Below, piece by piece: positions 27,301 through 40,600 of a DNA stretch of 64,000 nucleotides. The position numbers and the translations under genes are program-made. The first letter of the stretch is position 1. Each line of letters opens with the position of its first letter. The stretch spans positions 62,001 to 126,000 of the forward strand of contig JAODUO010000573.1 in NCBI GenBank assembly GCA_025642075.2. Reading direction: 5' to 3'. Origin of the DNA: Ridgeia piscesae. Its lineage: Eukaryota; Annelida; Polychaeta; Sabellida; Siboglinidae. The notes under the pieces were generated by a model. That model saw only the letters and a program-made list of their open reading frames with translations, had not been told where the DNA came from and did not search any database.

Positions 27301-30300
27301 TTACAACAGTAGTTTTTACCATCTGCTATCACAAGGTGCTTGAATGACAACAATTCAAATGCTACATGAAGTTATATTAACTACACTCATGAATGAATAT
27401 TCATGTGTTTTTAAACTAAAATACACATTGTACAACTTATACTTTTATTATGAACATATATATAAACAGCTAAGCACCTATACTTTCATAATGGAGTCAT
27501 ATACACCAGCCAATGCCAATTTACAAAACACAATCATATTTCTTTTGTAAAATATTGACTGTCAGTAAAAGTTCTTTGGCATAGAAATTGAAATGAGACA
27601 TGCAAAAATGGACATGTTCAAAAACGAATGTGAAAGTGGACATGCACAAAAATGGATATGTTAAAAAACCGAAAGTGAAAGTGAACATGCAAAAAATGGA
27701 TATGTTAAAAAACCGAAAGTGAAAGTGAACATGCAAAAAATGGATATGTTAAAAAACCGAAAGTGACCTTGAGGTAGTCGCAGTGAATGACGGTGCCTGC
27801 CCGCCGTCGTTTCTTGCTCTCCGCCACCTGTTTGGGGAAGGTAAGAACCAGTGCCTTCCTCCTAACCTGGTCCGCACTGAAACCACAACAAGAGTGTCAA
27901 CTTTATACCTGCACTCAACACACACCTGCAAAATGGACACTAGTACTTGGGGTAATCACAAAAGTATTTGGGGAGCCTCATTAGCAATCTAGCACTTGGG
28001 GAAGTACTTGCATTTAGGGACAGTACTCTAGCAATTGGTGAAGTAGTTGAGTACTTGGAGACGTATACTAGTACTTGGGGAGAGTACAATAGTACTTGGG
28101 GAGAGTACAATAGTACTTGGGGAGAGTACAATAGTACTTGGGGAGAGTACAATAGTACTTGGGGGAGTACAATAGTACTTGGGGGAGTACAATAGTACTT
28201 GGGGAGAGTACAATAGTACTTGGGGAGAGTACAATAGTACTTGGGGAGAGTACAATAGTACTTGGGGAGAGTACAATAGTACTTGGGGAGAGTACAATAG
28301 TACTTGGGGAGAGTACAATAGTACTTGGGGAGAGTACAATAGTACTTGGGGAGAGTACAATAGTACTTGGGGAGAGTACAATAGTACTTGGGGAGAGTAC
28401 AATAGTACTTGGGGAGAGTACAATAGTACTTGGGGAGAGTACAATAGTACTTGGGGAGAGTACAATAGTACTTGGGGAGAGTACAATAGACTTGGGGAGA
28501 GTACAATAGTACTTGGGGAGAGTACAATAGTACTTGGGGAGAGTACAATAGTACTTGGGGAGAGTACAATAGTACTTGGGGAGAGTACAATAGTACTTGG
28601 GGAGAGTACAATAGTACTTGGGGGAGTACAATAGTACTTGGGGGAGTACAATAGTACTTGGGGAGAGTACAATAGTACTTGGGGAGAGTACAATAGTACT
28701 TGGGGAGAGTACAATAGTACTTGGGGAGAGTACAATAGTACTTGGGGGAGTACAATAGTACTTGGGGAGAGTACAATAGTACTTGGGGAGAGTACAATAG
28801 TACTTGGGGAGAGTACAATAGTACTTGGGGAGAGTACAATAGTACTTGGGGAGAGTACAATAGTACTTGGGGGAGTACAATAGTACTTGGGGGAGTACAA
28901 TAGTACTTGGGGAGAGTACAATAGTACTTGGGGAGAGTACAATAGTACTTGGGGGAGTACAATAGTACTTGGGGAGAGTACAATAGTACTTGGGGAGAGT
29001 ACAATAGTACTTGGGGAGAGTACAATAGTACTTGGGGAGAGTACAATAGTACTTGGGGAGAGTACAATAGTACTTGGGGAGAGTACAATAGTACTTGGGG
29101 AGAGTACAATAGTACTTGGGGAGAGTACAATAGTACTTGGGGAGAGTACTCTAGCACATGATAAAAGTACACTAGCACTCACAGAAATGACACGAGTGGT
29201 TAGAGAGAAGTCCACAAGTCTGACTCACTGTTTGACGAGCTGCTTCGAGATGGTCACCTTCGTGCCCTCCACATTGATGAGGTCCTGGTCAACGAGGTCA
29301 GACTTCTCGAGGGCCTCCTCCTGCTCCTCGGACATCGCCACGGTGATGGGGGCGGTACTTGCTGACCCCTCGAGGCGGTGGTACAAGGGGCACTCCTTGT
29401 TGGTCCGCATGTGGCCGATTTGACCACACGCCCCACACTTGAGCTGCAGGGGGCGAGTGCATCATTATCATGTGTTTATAAGGTGCCTCATTTGCAGTCA
29501 TAACCATTATTTAAATATGTTTCATGGGCAAATTGACACAAAAGTCATTGACTTCAAATTTATCTGTTTCACACATCGTAATAATAATAAAAATATACAA
29601 TATTTATATAGCGCCATAATCACACGGTGCTCTATGGCGCTGTATATGCTAACTTGTAGTATTCTAGGTAAATTTGCTTGTTTGTCCTGTGTTTGTTGTT
29701 AACAATGTTCTGAATAAACTTCCATTCAGTTCAATTCAATAAATAATACTGAGTTGATTAACTTTTTATAATAATATAAATGTAATATTATGACTATAAA
29801 ATAATTCTAGTATAAAAACTGTATAAAGGGCAGGTAAATACAAGTTAAATAAATATGTTAAATAAGTTAACAAACAAGTTAAATACAGAAATGAATTAAA
29901 ATGATTCATTAGGCAAACACAAGATAAGCAAATAAGTAAATCTCTGTAATTAAACGTTGCAATGAATGAATAATAATTACACTATTTCGAAACATACCAG
30001 GATAGAATCTTTCACAAACAAGAGTCTAAGATAAATCCCAAGAATAATCGTAGAACATTTTTACACCAGATGTCTTTGGACCCAAGCTGAGGTGCATTTG
30101 GAAATATTAATGAAGCACTTTGGGAAAGGACAATTAGCCAACCAATTTTTTTAAACTCATTTCATACCTTCAGAGCTGCCATTTCCTTTTTCTTCTTTTT
30201 CTTCTGTTTCTTCGGGGCGGGAGGTTGCAGTGCCATCTGACGTTCCTTCTCCTGGTTCCGTTTGATTCGTCGCAGTTTCTCCTGAAGTCTGAGTCAAGTA

Positions 30301-33300
30301 AAGAAAACAGGTAAGTTCTCTATAAAAACTAAGTTCTCTATACAAAGGTAAGTTCTTATATAATGCAGTTTCCAGTCCTCAGGACTGCTCAAAGTGCTTT
30401 ATACTTTACTTCCCTAGCAGACCTGTTCAATCAAATACCGTCTCAACTTCTCTGGGAAGCATCCAGCCATATGCTACAATTAATGTGCAAAGGCTGCTCG
30501 TACAAATATCCACCACTGTCTATAGCCATGTACTCATTTATACAGCTGAGTGAACTGGAGCAATGTAGAGTGACATTTGCGCAAGGTTTTAAAAAAGCAG
30601 CACAAGATTTGAACCCAGGTTCTCTTGGTGGAAAGTCTGAAGCTCTCCCCTCGAGCCATTGTGCTCTATAGTACAGTATACAATCCTTGAGACTGTTAAA
30701 ATGCTTGACTGTACTTTCTGTCGAACACATTCTTGACTTCTCTATGAAACATCCAGTCATATAGCAATTAATGTGTGAAGACTTCATACTCAAATGTCCA
30801 CCACTGTGTACAGCCAGGTACTCGTAGATACAACAGTGAATTGGAGCAGTGTAGACGGAACAAATTGGCCAACATTTTCAAAACTGCAGCATCGGATTTG
30901 AACCCGATTTAACTATTAATATAATTTTGTTAAATGACTCCACAAAAGTGTAATCTATCTGGAGAAGATCCGATATCAATTCTTAAGTTATCACTTGAAA
31001 AGGGATAAAGCAAAGTGCCCTTGAGGATTTGTCTCAGCCATTATGATGAGTTCAATATTAGGAAGTAATGTGAATGTTTTACAGAGCTATTTGAATATTT
31101 TAGTTAGTTTCTCGCTGAATCACAACAACAAACTTTACCTTCTCCGCTCCTTTTTCATTTCTTCTTTCTGCGATTCATCCAGAGTCGCAAACGAACGACT
31201 GCAAAAAAAAACAGAAAAATAAGAAACTGCTATGCCTTTGAAACACAGCATGTAACAGGCAGCCACAGATTAAACAACTGTTTCAATACTTTTTATATAG
31301 CTGTTACTACGGTAACCAGTTATTCTTAGAAATCCTAATAGGATGTTTTTTGCAGATGGAGAATTTTATTCATACACAGAGATGTGTCAAATTGACTTTT
31401 TTACGATAAATTTAAAAAAAATATAATACAAAATAATAAAAATCACATTTTAAATAAAAAAGGTATTACTTTTTTTGGCAGAATATGCCACGTAGTTAAG
31501 ATATTATAACATTAACATATCCACACCAATTCCCATATTATATAATTTAATCTATAAATATATATAATACAATCTATACGTAGCACATACAAAATTTTTA
31601 TCACAATTTTTTTATCATCATAATGTTTAGCTATTTACATGCATGTACACGCGTGAATGGGACAGCCGTCCCGGGTGTGATGATGTATTTTTACTTACAT
31701 AAATGCATTGTCTCTGGTCTGTCGTATTCTCACATAAGTGTCTATGATTGTTGGACGACGAACTATCTCTGTGCGAGTGTACTGTTGGCCGCCCTCATTG
31801 CGGAAGGTTCTTGTTATCTTTAGCTTCTTCACCTGGTGGACAAAACAGACATGAATACTGTGATATCATGACCCAAAAATGCGAGAAATGAATCAGGAAA
31901 AAAACACACATAAGGCATTACATGTATGCTATAAACATCAGTATGTAAAAACAATTCAATGTACATGTTAATGATAATTATAGTTTTTTATAACTTAAAA
32001 TGTAATATGTTTACTGTTTTTATTTGATTAAAATGCATAGAGCTAAGACCAGTTTTTCAATGCTCAAAACGCAGCATTTACAGTCATTATAAAATGAAAA
32101 AGTATAATGACAGATATGACTAGAAGTATTTCAAAAATATCAAATAAATAACACATTTTATATATAAAGCATGACCTGTGATTTTAAATTTTCACTCAGT
32201 TTTACGATCTCCGAAAAAATTTATCCTGAATTTTTTTTCTTTGATCTAGAAGAATTACAGGAATGCCCCAACTGGATTCCTAAAACATAGAAATCTGTTT
32301 CCACAAAACTCTCATCCCAGTCAAGCCTTTACCCACCCCTTAAAAACACCCTTTGGAACTGTCCTCTTGACCCGACCCCCCTGACCACCCCTCACTCCAT
32401 ACAATGACCCTACCTCCTCACCCATCCCTTGACCTGCTCCCCCATGACATACCCCTCTCTCCCATGATCTATCCACTCTCCCTATGACCGACCCCCCTCT
32501 CCCCATGACCTTCCCCTCTCTGCCATGATCTCCCCCCTCTCCCCCGTGAATGACCCCTATCCCCTGTGACCTACCCCCCCTCCCCCATGACCTACTCCCT
32601 CTCTCCCATGATCTACCCCCTCTCACCCGTGACCGACCCCCTCTCTACCGTTACCTAACACCTTTACCTCTCTCCTATCCCCTCTCCCTTGACCTACCCC
32701 TCCTCCCAACCCCCTCCACCATTCCCACCCCTCTCCCCATGACTACCCCCCTCTCCCCACCCCACCCTCCTCCCATCGATCTCCCCCTCTCCTCTGTGAC
32801 CTACCCCCTCTCCCCTGACCTACCCCCTCTCCCCACCTCCACCCCACTCCCACTCCCCTCTCCTCTGTGACCTACCCCCTCTCCCCATGACCTACCCCCT
32901 CTCCTCCCCACCCCACCCACTCCACCACTCCCACCCCCTCTCCCTGTGACCTACCCCTCTCCTCCCACCCCACCCCACTCCACCACTCCACCCCTCTCCT
33001 ACGTGACCTACCCCCTCTCCCCATGACCTCCTCCCTCTCCCCATGACCTACCCCCCTCCTCCCCCACCCCACTCCTCCCACCCCTCTCTCCCTGTGACCT
33101 ACCCCCTGTGCGTCCGAGTCGTCATCCTTCTTCTTCTTGTCCTTCTTCCCGAAGTCGTCTCCCTGCATCATCTTCTGCAGCTCCCGCCTCTCTGCCTCCT
33201 CCTGCTCCAGCAGGATCTGCAACAGTGGCGCCCCCTGTCAGTTTGCTCTGACTCTAGGCGGATGTGCAATAAAACTCGCTCCGTGGAGAGAGGTGCGAAG

Positions 33301-36300
33301 TACTTCGCACGTCTCTCCACGGAGCGAATTTTATTGCACATCCACAACAGGAAGTATTCAATTTTTACACTTTACTCGTTCTCAACTTCGCTGGGAACCA
33401 TTCAGCCATGTGGCAATAAATGCACAAAGACTATCTGTACACAAATATCCATGCCAGATTAGACCATCACCGAATTGTAGGTACGTGCGTGGAATTACCC
33501 TTTTAGCATTGGCAGCAATGTACTAAAGAAATACTTTATTGTAGCTAACTTATTGTATCAATAATTGGTTCTTTGCTGCTTAACGCAACGTGCTTATACC
33601 CAGAACCACAGACACAGTTGAAGAACACAGAAGATGTCCCAGTAGTTATGAGGGCCATTTCCAAACATAAATGCTTGTTTCTACAAAAAACACCAGTATT
33701 GGTAATGTCAATGTTTTATTACTGAAGCAATTTCCAATTCCCACAACGAAACCACGACAAATATTTAACAAATGGTAAAGAATACATAAAGAAAAATTTT
33801 GTAGCTCTCTTGTTAAGTGTATAACTTCACGTCCACTCCGTTTCGCAGGATATATCTTTATTACTTTATATCTTACCACATGATTTCTTATTAAGTAGTT
33901 ATTTATTTGACTTGTATTGTTTCTCACGTTGTGTTTTTAAATAAATTGATTGATTCATGTCACCATGTACATTAAACATTAGTCATTTAGCCAACAATAA
34001 ATCAGGTATTTCTGTACTTTCAAACTCTGGTTAAATATGTTTTGCAGTGACAGAAAACAAAATGGCCTCCAACCTGAGAGCTTGTTTTCTTATTGGCCAG
34101 CATGTTCTCAATGTTTTTTCCCATCTCCTCAAGGTCTGATTCATCGCCGGAACTCGAATCTTCGTCTGTTGATAACACCTCATCAGACGCCAGCACCCTG
34201 GGCAGTGGGAGGCAAATGGTTAATGATAATAAATAAAATATACACACAGAAACCAGTCCCTACGACTGGCGTACAATGGACTCCCTGGCAGACTTGTTCA
34301 ACCAAACACCATCTCGACCTCAAAATGAACCATTCAGCATGGTTGCAATTAATGTATGCAAATATCCACCACTGCTAGGTCCAAAACAGCAGTGAGAAGA
34401 CATGAACCCGCAATTAACTACGTATTGAAAATTGTTCAACACCATGACACACCACTTGAGAACTTTCGCCGGTGTCTCATGGGAATAATGTCCCCGGTGA
34501 TATGACGGATGGATTTTTTTCACTTTATAAATTTAAATCTAACTGGGATTTTATTTAATGAAGGATTTTCCTTATGGTATCTTTATCTTAACCACAAAGT
34601 GACTCTAAACTGACGGCACACTGGCACAGACTAACAAACTTACCTGTTCTGAAGCTCAAATATCCTGTGACATTCCTCCTTGTATTTCTCCTGATGTTCA
34701 GCCACTGAGAAGCGATTGCCTCGTGCGAACTTCGTCATGCCTGTGGCCAAAGAGACACGTTTGACACCCTCTGGAGGATCGGATGATAAACACCCTTGCA
34801 TACATCCATTGTAATCTGTATTCATCAATATTTACAACAACAGTGTGCGAACTGTTTAAGTTTGTTCTTTAGATTGGGAAACAATACTGTGATGATATTA
34901 TTCACAGCTTGACATCTGTTTTCCATCTCTAATCAAATTTTGAAATGACATTTGAAAATAATGGGTATATGATTCAACTATGGGTAAATGACTTATGAGT
35001 AGAGGTAAGAGTAATTGTATGTCACTTCAGGTGAGGGTAATTGTGATCTATGTACATGAGTCCAGGCAGGGTAGATAGGCCAAAAGATGTATCCCATCAC
35101 CGTTTCTCCATGTAATCTCCTCCCTCCTCCCTCCCTCCCTCCCTCCCTCCCTCCCTCCCTCCCTCCCTCCCTCCCTCCCTCCCTCCCTCCTCTCCTCCCT
35201 CCCTCCCTCCCTCCCTCCCTCCCTCCCTCCTCCCTCCTCTCCTCCCTCCCTCCCTCCCTCCCTCCCTCCCTCCCTCCCTCCTCCCTCCCTCCCTCCCTCC
35301 CTCCCTCCCTCCCTCCCTCCCTCCCTCCCTCCCTCCCTCCCTCCTCCCTCCTCCCTCCTCCCTCCCTCCCTCCCTCCCTCCCTCCCTCCCTCCCTCCCTC
35401 CCTCCCTCCCTCCCTCCCTCCCTCCCTCTCCTCTTCGTCCCCATCAACATTCAGTCCATAAGGTTTGCTAACCCACAGAAAGGGTACATGACCCAAGATA
35501 AGGGCAGATTAGTTTTGTCATGGACATGTGTCTCTAGCTGACCCGTACCTAGCCTTGACTACCCAGGCTCCATGAGGTGGCAGCACTTTTCAGCCCCTCA
35601 TACCCCCCAGGCCAATTAATGCTCTGCCAATGTTACCACCAGGGTGGCCTTACCCCAGAATGGGGTAGAGACGCTGACTGGCTCGCAGGCATACTATGAA
35701 ATAAAAACTAAAACAAAGACATACTTTTACAAGATAACACTATAACATTAAAAGTATTCAACATTAAACTTATATGCACACAACAAAACTAAACTGAAAT
35801 ACAAGTTTGTAGTTATTTATGAAGAAGGAATTACAGAAGGATTAGCCTCAATTACCCAGGCTCCGTGAGGTGGCAGTACGTTTTAGCCCCTCATACGAAT
35901 AACATTCTAAAGCTGGCTAATTCACCAGACTATCTTCTCGGCAAAGTTACGCAGCCAACCGAGTGTTGGTTGACCAAGACTAAGCCGTACTGACCCCATG
36001 TGTGACCCCATGTGTGACCCCATGTGTGACCCCATGTGTGACCCCATGTGTGACCCCATGTGTGACCCCATGTGTGACCCCATGTGTGACCCCATGTGTG
36101 ACCCCATGTGTGACCCCATGTGTGACCCCATGTGTGACCCCATGTGTGACCCCATGTGTGACCCCATGTGTGACCCCATGTGTGACCCCATGTGTGACCC
36201 CATGTGTGACCCCATGTGTGACCCCAGGTGTACTTTTATGTTCCTACCTTCCTGTCCTGCCTTCGCCTGTTCAGTGGACATCGTTCTGACGACATCGATC

Positions 36301-37489
36301 ACCTCCCACCTAGAGAGCTTCTTGATCTATCAACAACATCAACATCGACACAATCAATTTATTTATACACTAAAATCTAAAGTATAACTGGGTTCAGCAA
36401 TGTTTACAATATACTAAAATATAAAATCAATAATAATACATTAACTAATGCTAAAACGTGGCCAACTAAAATACATTTGGAGAAGCCAAATGACACATCT
36501 AAACCTACGAAGTAGAAAATCTAAAATACCACTAGGAAGTTAAATAAAAAGAAATACACTGGTAGTTACATTCAAATAGGGTAACTAGTCGGCGACACCA
36601 AATTACAATCTTTAAATGACGGAAGTTGACACTGAAAAAGCTCTGTGCTGCACAAATGCCTCAGTGACACCAAATTTATTATATTGTATAAATAACAGAA
36701 GTTGTCATTTGAGAAGTATCACCAACCACCTCTGCCTCAGTTACACAAAATTTAATTTATAAGGAAATTGCCACCGAAAAAGCATTATGACCCACCTCTG
36801 CCTCAGCGACACCAAACTTTCTCAGCAGCTGTTTAGCATCCTTCAGTGACAACTTGCGGAGGTCAGCGTCTGTACCGGTCACTGTGCGCTTGACCGGCGT
36901 CTGGCTGTTAGACTCGTCCTGGCAACAGAGAGTGGTCACTGTGGTCAGGCCAGGTGCAACAATTGGATCTGTTTTATATCAGTTCTTTGGTAGTGAGAAT
37001 ATGACAGGATTCTCAGAGCAACATCCACGCCATTTCATAGTTACTAAACAGGGACAATTTGTTTAGCCACAAATTGAACTTATATAATATAGTAACGAGA
37101 ATATATACAGACTGGACAGTTGACAGAACCCTGCGGGGTGCTGGAAACAACTAGACTGTAAACAATAAGACAGAGCATATAGTCCTTCATAGAGGTAAAG
37201 GGTTAAATCTTGATACTCTGGCTAGCAACTAGCACAGGAATGTGATACTGTCAGTTAAAAATAACAGATAAGATCAAATAAAGGTTTGCCCGAGGATTCT
37301 CACCTTTGACTGTTGGGGCTTGTTGGGGACTTTGACGTAGGAGAAACCCTCTCCGCACCCTGAGGGATCTGCTACCCCAGTGAGGGCGAGTAGGCAACGC
37401 CCCTTCATTGCTGCAATGTACGCTCTCGTTGTGTTCCATGGAGCAGCTTTCACCTTAGAACAATGACGGTCTTGTTAGAACAAACGTAC

Positions 37490-37524
<35 letters not shown>

Positions 37525-37543
37525 CTTACGTGTGTGTGTGTGG

Positions 37544-37611
<68 letters not shown>

Positions 37612-40600
37612 GTGTGTGTGTCTGTGTAACTGAATGTGTGTATGTGAGGGTATGTGTATGTGTGTAACTGTATGTCTGTATGTGAGTATGTGTGTTTGTA
37701 TGTGTGTGTGTGTGCGTCACTCTATGAGTGTAATTGACCAGCATCAATACTTCACTAAGCTGTATAAACACCACCTACATGGTGGATATAACTGAATGAG
37801 CAGCCTTTGTGTAGTAATTGTGATAAGGCTGAATATTTCCCATGCAAATCGACATTGTTAAAATGAACAGGTAAAGTGCAACATCCTAAGATTTGCATAC
37901 TATACTATATGACTTTACCTCTACATAAGATGAATACATTATCAGAAATGCAAGTGACAGTAAATTAACTGTTACCCAAAGTAGACATTCATATCCATTC
38001 ACTGTGCGACCAGCCAGGGGTACATTGACATAAACAGCTGCAGCGCCACCTGGTGCATGAGGATAAGCACGGCGAACACACTAATAAAAATATGCATCAT
38101 GAAAGAACATTGAATCGGGTTATGGTCAAAGGTCATCTACCTCATCGTCCATCTTGACCTGGTTGTCTTCGTCGTCGTCTTCTGGGGCAAATATCGATCT
38201 CTCCCCGTACCCAGCGTCCTGTAAACGAGAACAACGAGATTCGCTGGATGTTAGAATAATAACACTATTACCGCCAACAAATGCTCTTGTAATATGTCAC
38301 AGAAGTACAAATAAGTGTCAATGAAGAAGTCTCTTGTCCTGTCATCACATCCTCCTTGTCTGACAAAATATCTACTGCCACAGTTAACTTACAAGGTATT
38401 CATTATGATGTTAGTTTGTTTGTTCATATTTCTATTTCGTTTTGGTGACAATAACAGACCAACAACGAATTCTTGTCGGTCCCATCAGTATAGAATTAAT
38501 AGGATTTTAACAGAAAGTTATAAATCACAAAATCAAAGTTTGGTTGAGATCAAACTCACATCCAGTTTATTTACAAGAGCAGTTAGAATTTTGTTGTTGA
38601 AATGCCAAATGAGACTGTGTTTGTGTGACCTACAGATGGCCGACACTGACCTTGAGCCTCTGTTCTGCGGCCAGCATGCTGTAGTAGCCACAACACTGCT
38701 CGGGACAAACCATGGCTCGCATCTCTTCCTCTGTCGGCAGTCGGAAATCCGACTTCAAAACCCACCAGTTTGAGTCCATTCCTGCGAACACAATTTTTAA
38801 TTATTCACTGATATTGTAACATCTGCATATCTGAAGAAATCTTTTAAAATGATTCTTATTTTACTGTATGTTTTCGGATACACAGGTCAACTGTCAGATT
38901 TAGTGGTTGTGACACAATACAGTGCAGAGGGCAACCACGTGTATATTTGGAATTTGTTATGTTTTGTATCTTTTGTACAGTTTGTTACTTGACAGCTGAA
39001 ATTAAATATAATTTCAGGTGTACAAATTACGGTATTATTGGGAACAGGTCCGAATTTTTTAATTGATCATCAGTTACGATCGAATGTAAACTGTTTGTGG
39101 GCAGCCGTTCTACGAAATGCTTGATCACTAGGTGGCAGCACGAATGGCAGTCAATGTAAACGTAGGGCATACTTGACAAAAATGTAAATGCCTGTTTATA
39201 ATAATTATAATAATTAATGCACTTAACAACTAGAGTAGTTTTTGCCTCCAAATATTACACACTTCTTGACCACTCATGTTGGTTATGAACTGAAGAGATC
39301 AATGCCTTATCTCACGTGCAGGAAAATGTATTCAGAATGGGTTTTTTAAAAGTCCTGATTAAAATCTACACCACCTGAAAAAGTTGTTAGATTTCGTTAC
39401 GAAAACCTCATCTGTTGACACAACAAAAGAAACTAGCTGAGATATGATTGGAATCTCATTAGATCCTGCCCCGTGGCGGTGAAACTGAACTCTTCAGCTG
39501 ATTCACCTGTTCGTTTGAAGTCTGCACACAGTTTCAGTCGCTTGCGAATGCTGCTCTCCGAGTGTGACGGAAACGCTTTCTTGATTTCTTCCATCTTGAT
39601 TCTGCGTGGCATGTCCTTGCTCTTCCAGAACAGCCTGTAGATGAACACCTGTGAACAGATGTGGACATTTGCATGGGTACAGTATTGCTCTTCCAGAACA
39701 GCCTGTAGATGAACACCTGTGAACAGATGTGGACATGTGCATGGGTACAGTCTTGCTCTTCCAGAACAGCCTGTAGATGAACACCTGTGAACAGATGTGG
39801 ACATGTGCATGGGTACAGTCTTGCTCTTCCAGAACAGCCTGTAGATGAACACCTGTGAACAGATGTGGACATGTGCATGGGTACAGTCTTGCTCTTCCAG
39901 AACAGCCTGTAGATGAACACCTGTGAACAGATGTGGACATTTGCATGGGTACAGTCTTGCTCTTCCAGAACAGCCTGTAGATGAACACCTGTGAACAGAT
40001 GTGGACATGTGCATGGGTACAGTCTTGCTCTTCCAGAACAGCCTGTAGATGAACACCTGTGAACAGATGTGGACATTTGGATGGGTACAGTCTTGCTCTT
40101 CCAGAACAGCCTGTAGATGAACACCTGTGAACAGATGTGGACATTTGCATGGGTACAGTCTTGCTCTTCCAGAACAGCCTGTAGATGAACACCTGTGAAC
40201 AGATGTGGACACTTGCATGGGTACAGTCTTGCTCTTCCAGAACAGCCTGTAGATGAACACCTGTGAACAGATGTGGACACTTGCATGGGTACAGTCTTGC
40301 TCTTCCAGAACAGCCTGTAGATGAACACCTGTGAACAGATGTGGACATTTGGATGGGTACAGTCTTGCTCTTCCAGAACAGCCTGTAGATGAACACCTGT
40401 GAACAGATGTGGACATTTGCATGGGTACAGTCTTGCTCTTCCAGAACAGCCTGTAGATGAACACCTGTGAACAGATGTGGACACTTGCATGGGTACAGTC
40501 TTGCTCTTCCAGAACAGCCTGTAGATGAACACCTGTGAACAGATGTGGACATTTGCATGGGTACAGTCTTGCTCTTCCAGAACAGCCTGTAGATGAACAC

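Noticed and set aside
27940..29215. Open frames of up to 412 codons reading YSPQVLL / CTLPKYY
   Set aside because: These are frame readings of the 21-bp intronic array, open on both strands, hence not coding.
34993..35496. [14 protein letters not shown] open frames
   Set aside because: Translation of the (CCCT)n tract; low complexity and intronic.
35998..36387. MCDP or VTPC repeat frames
   Set aside because: Readings of the perfect 12-bp array just after the exon 22 donor.
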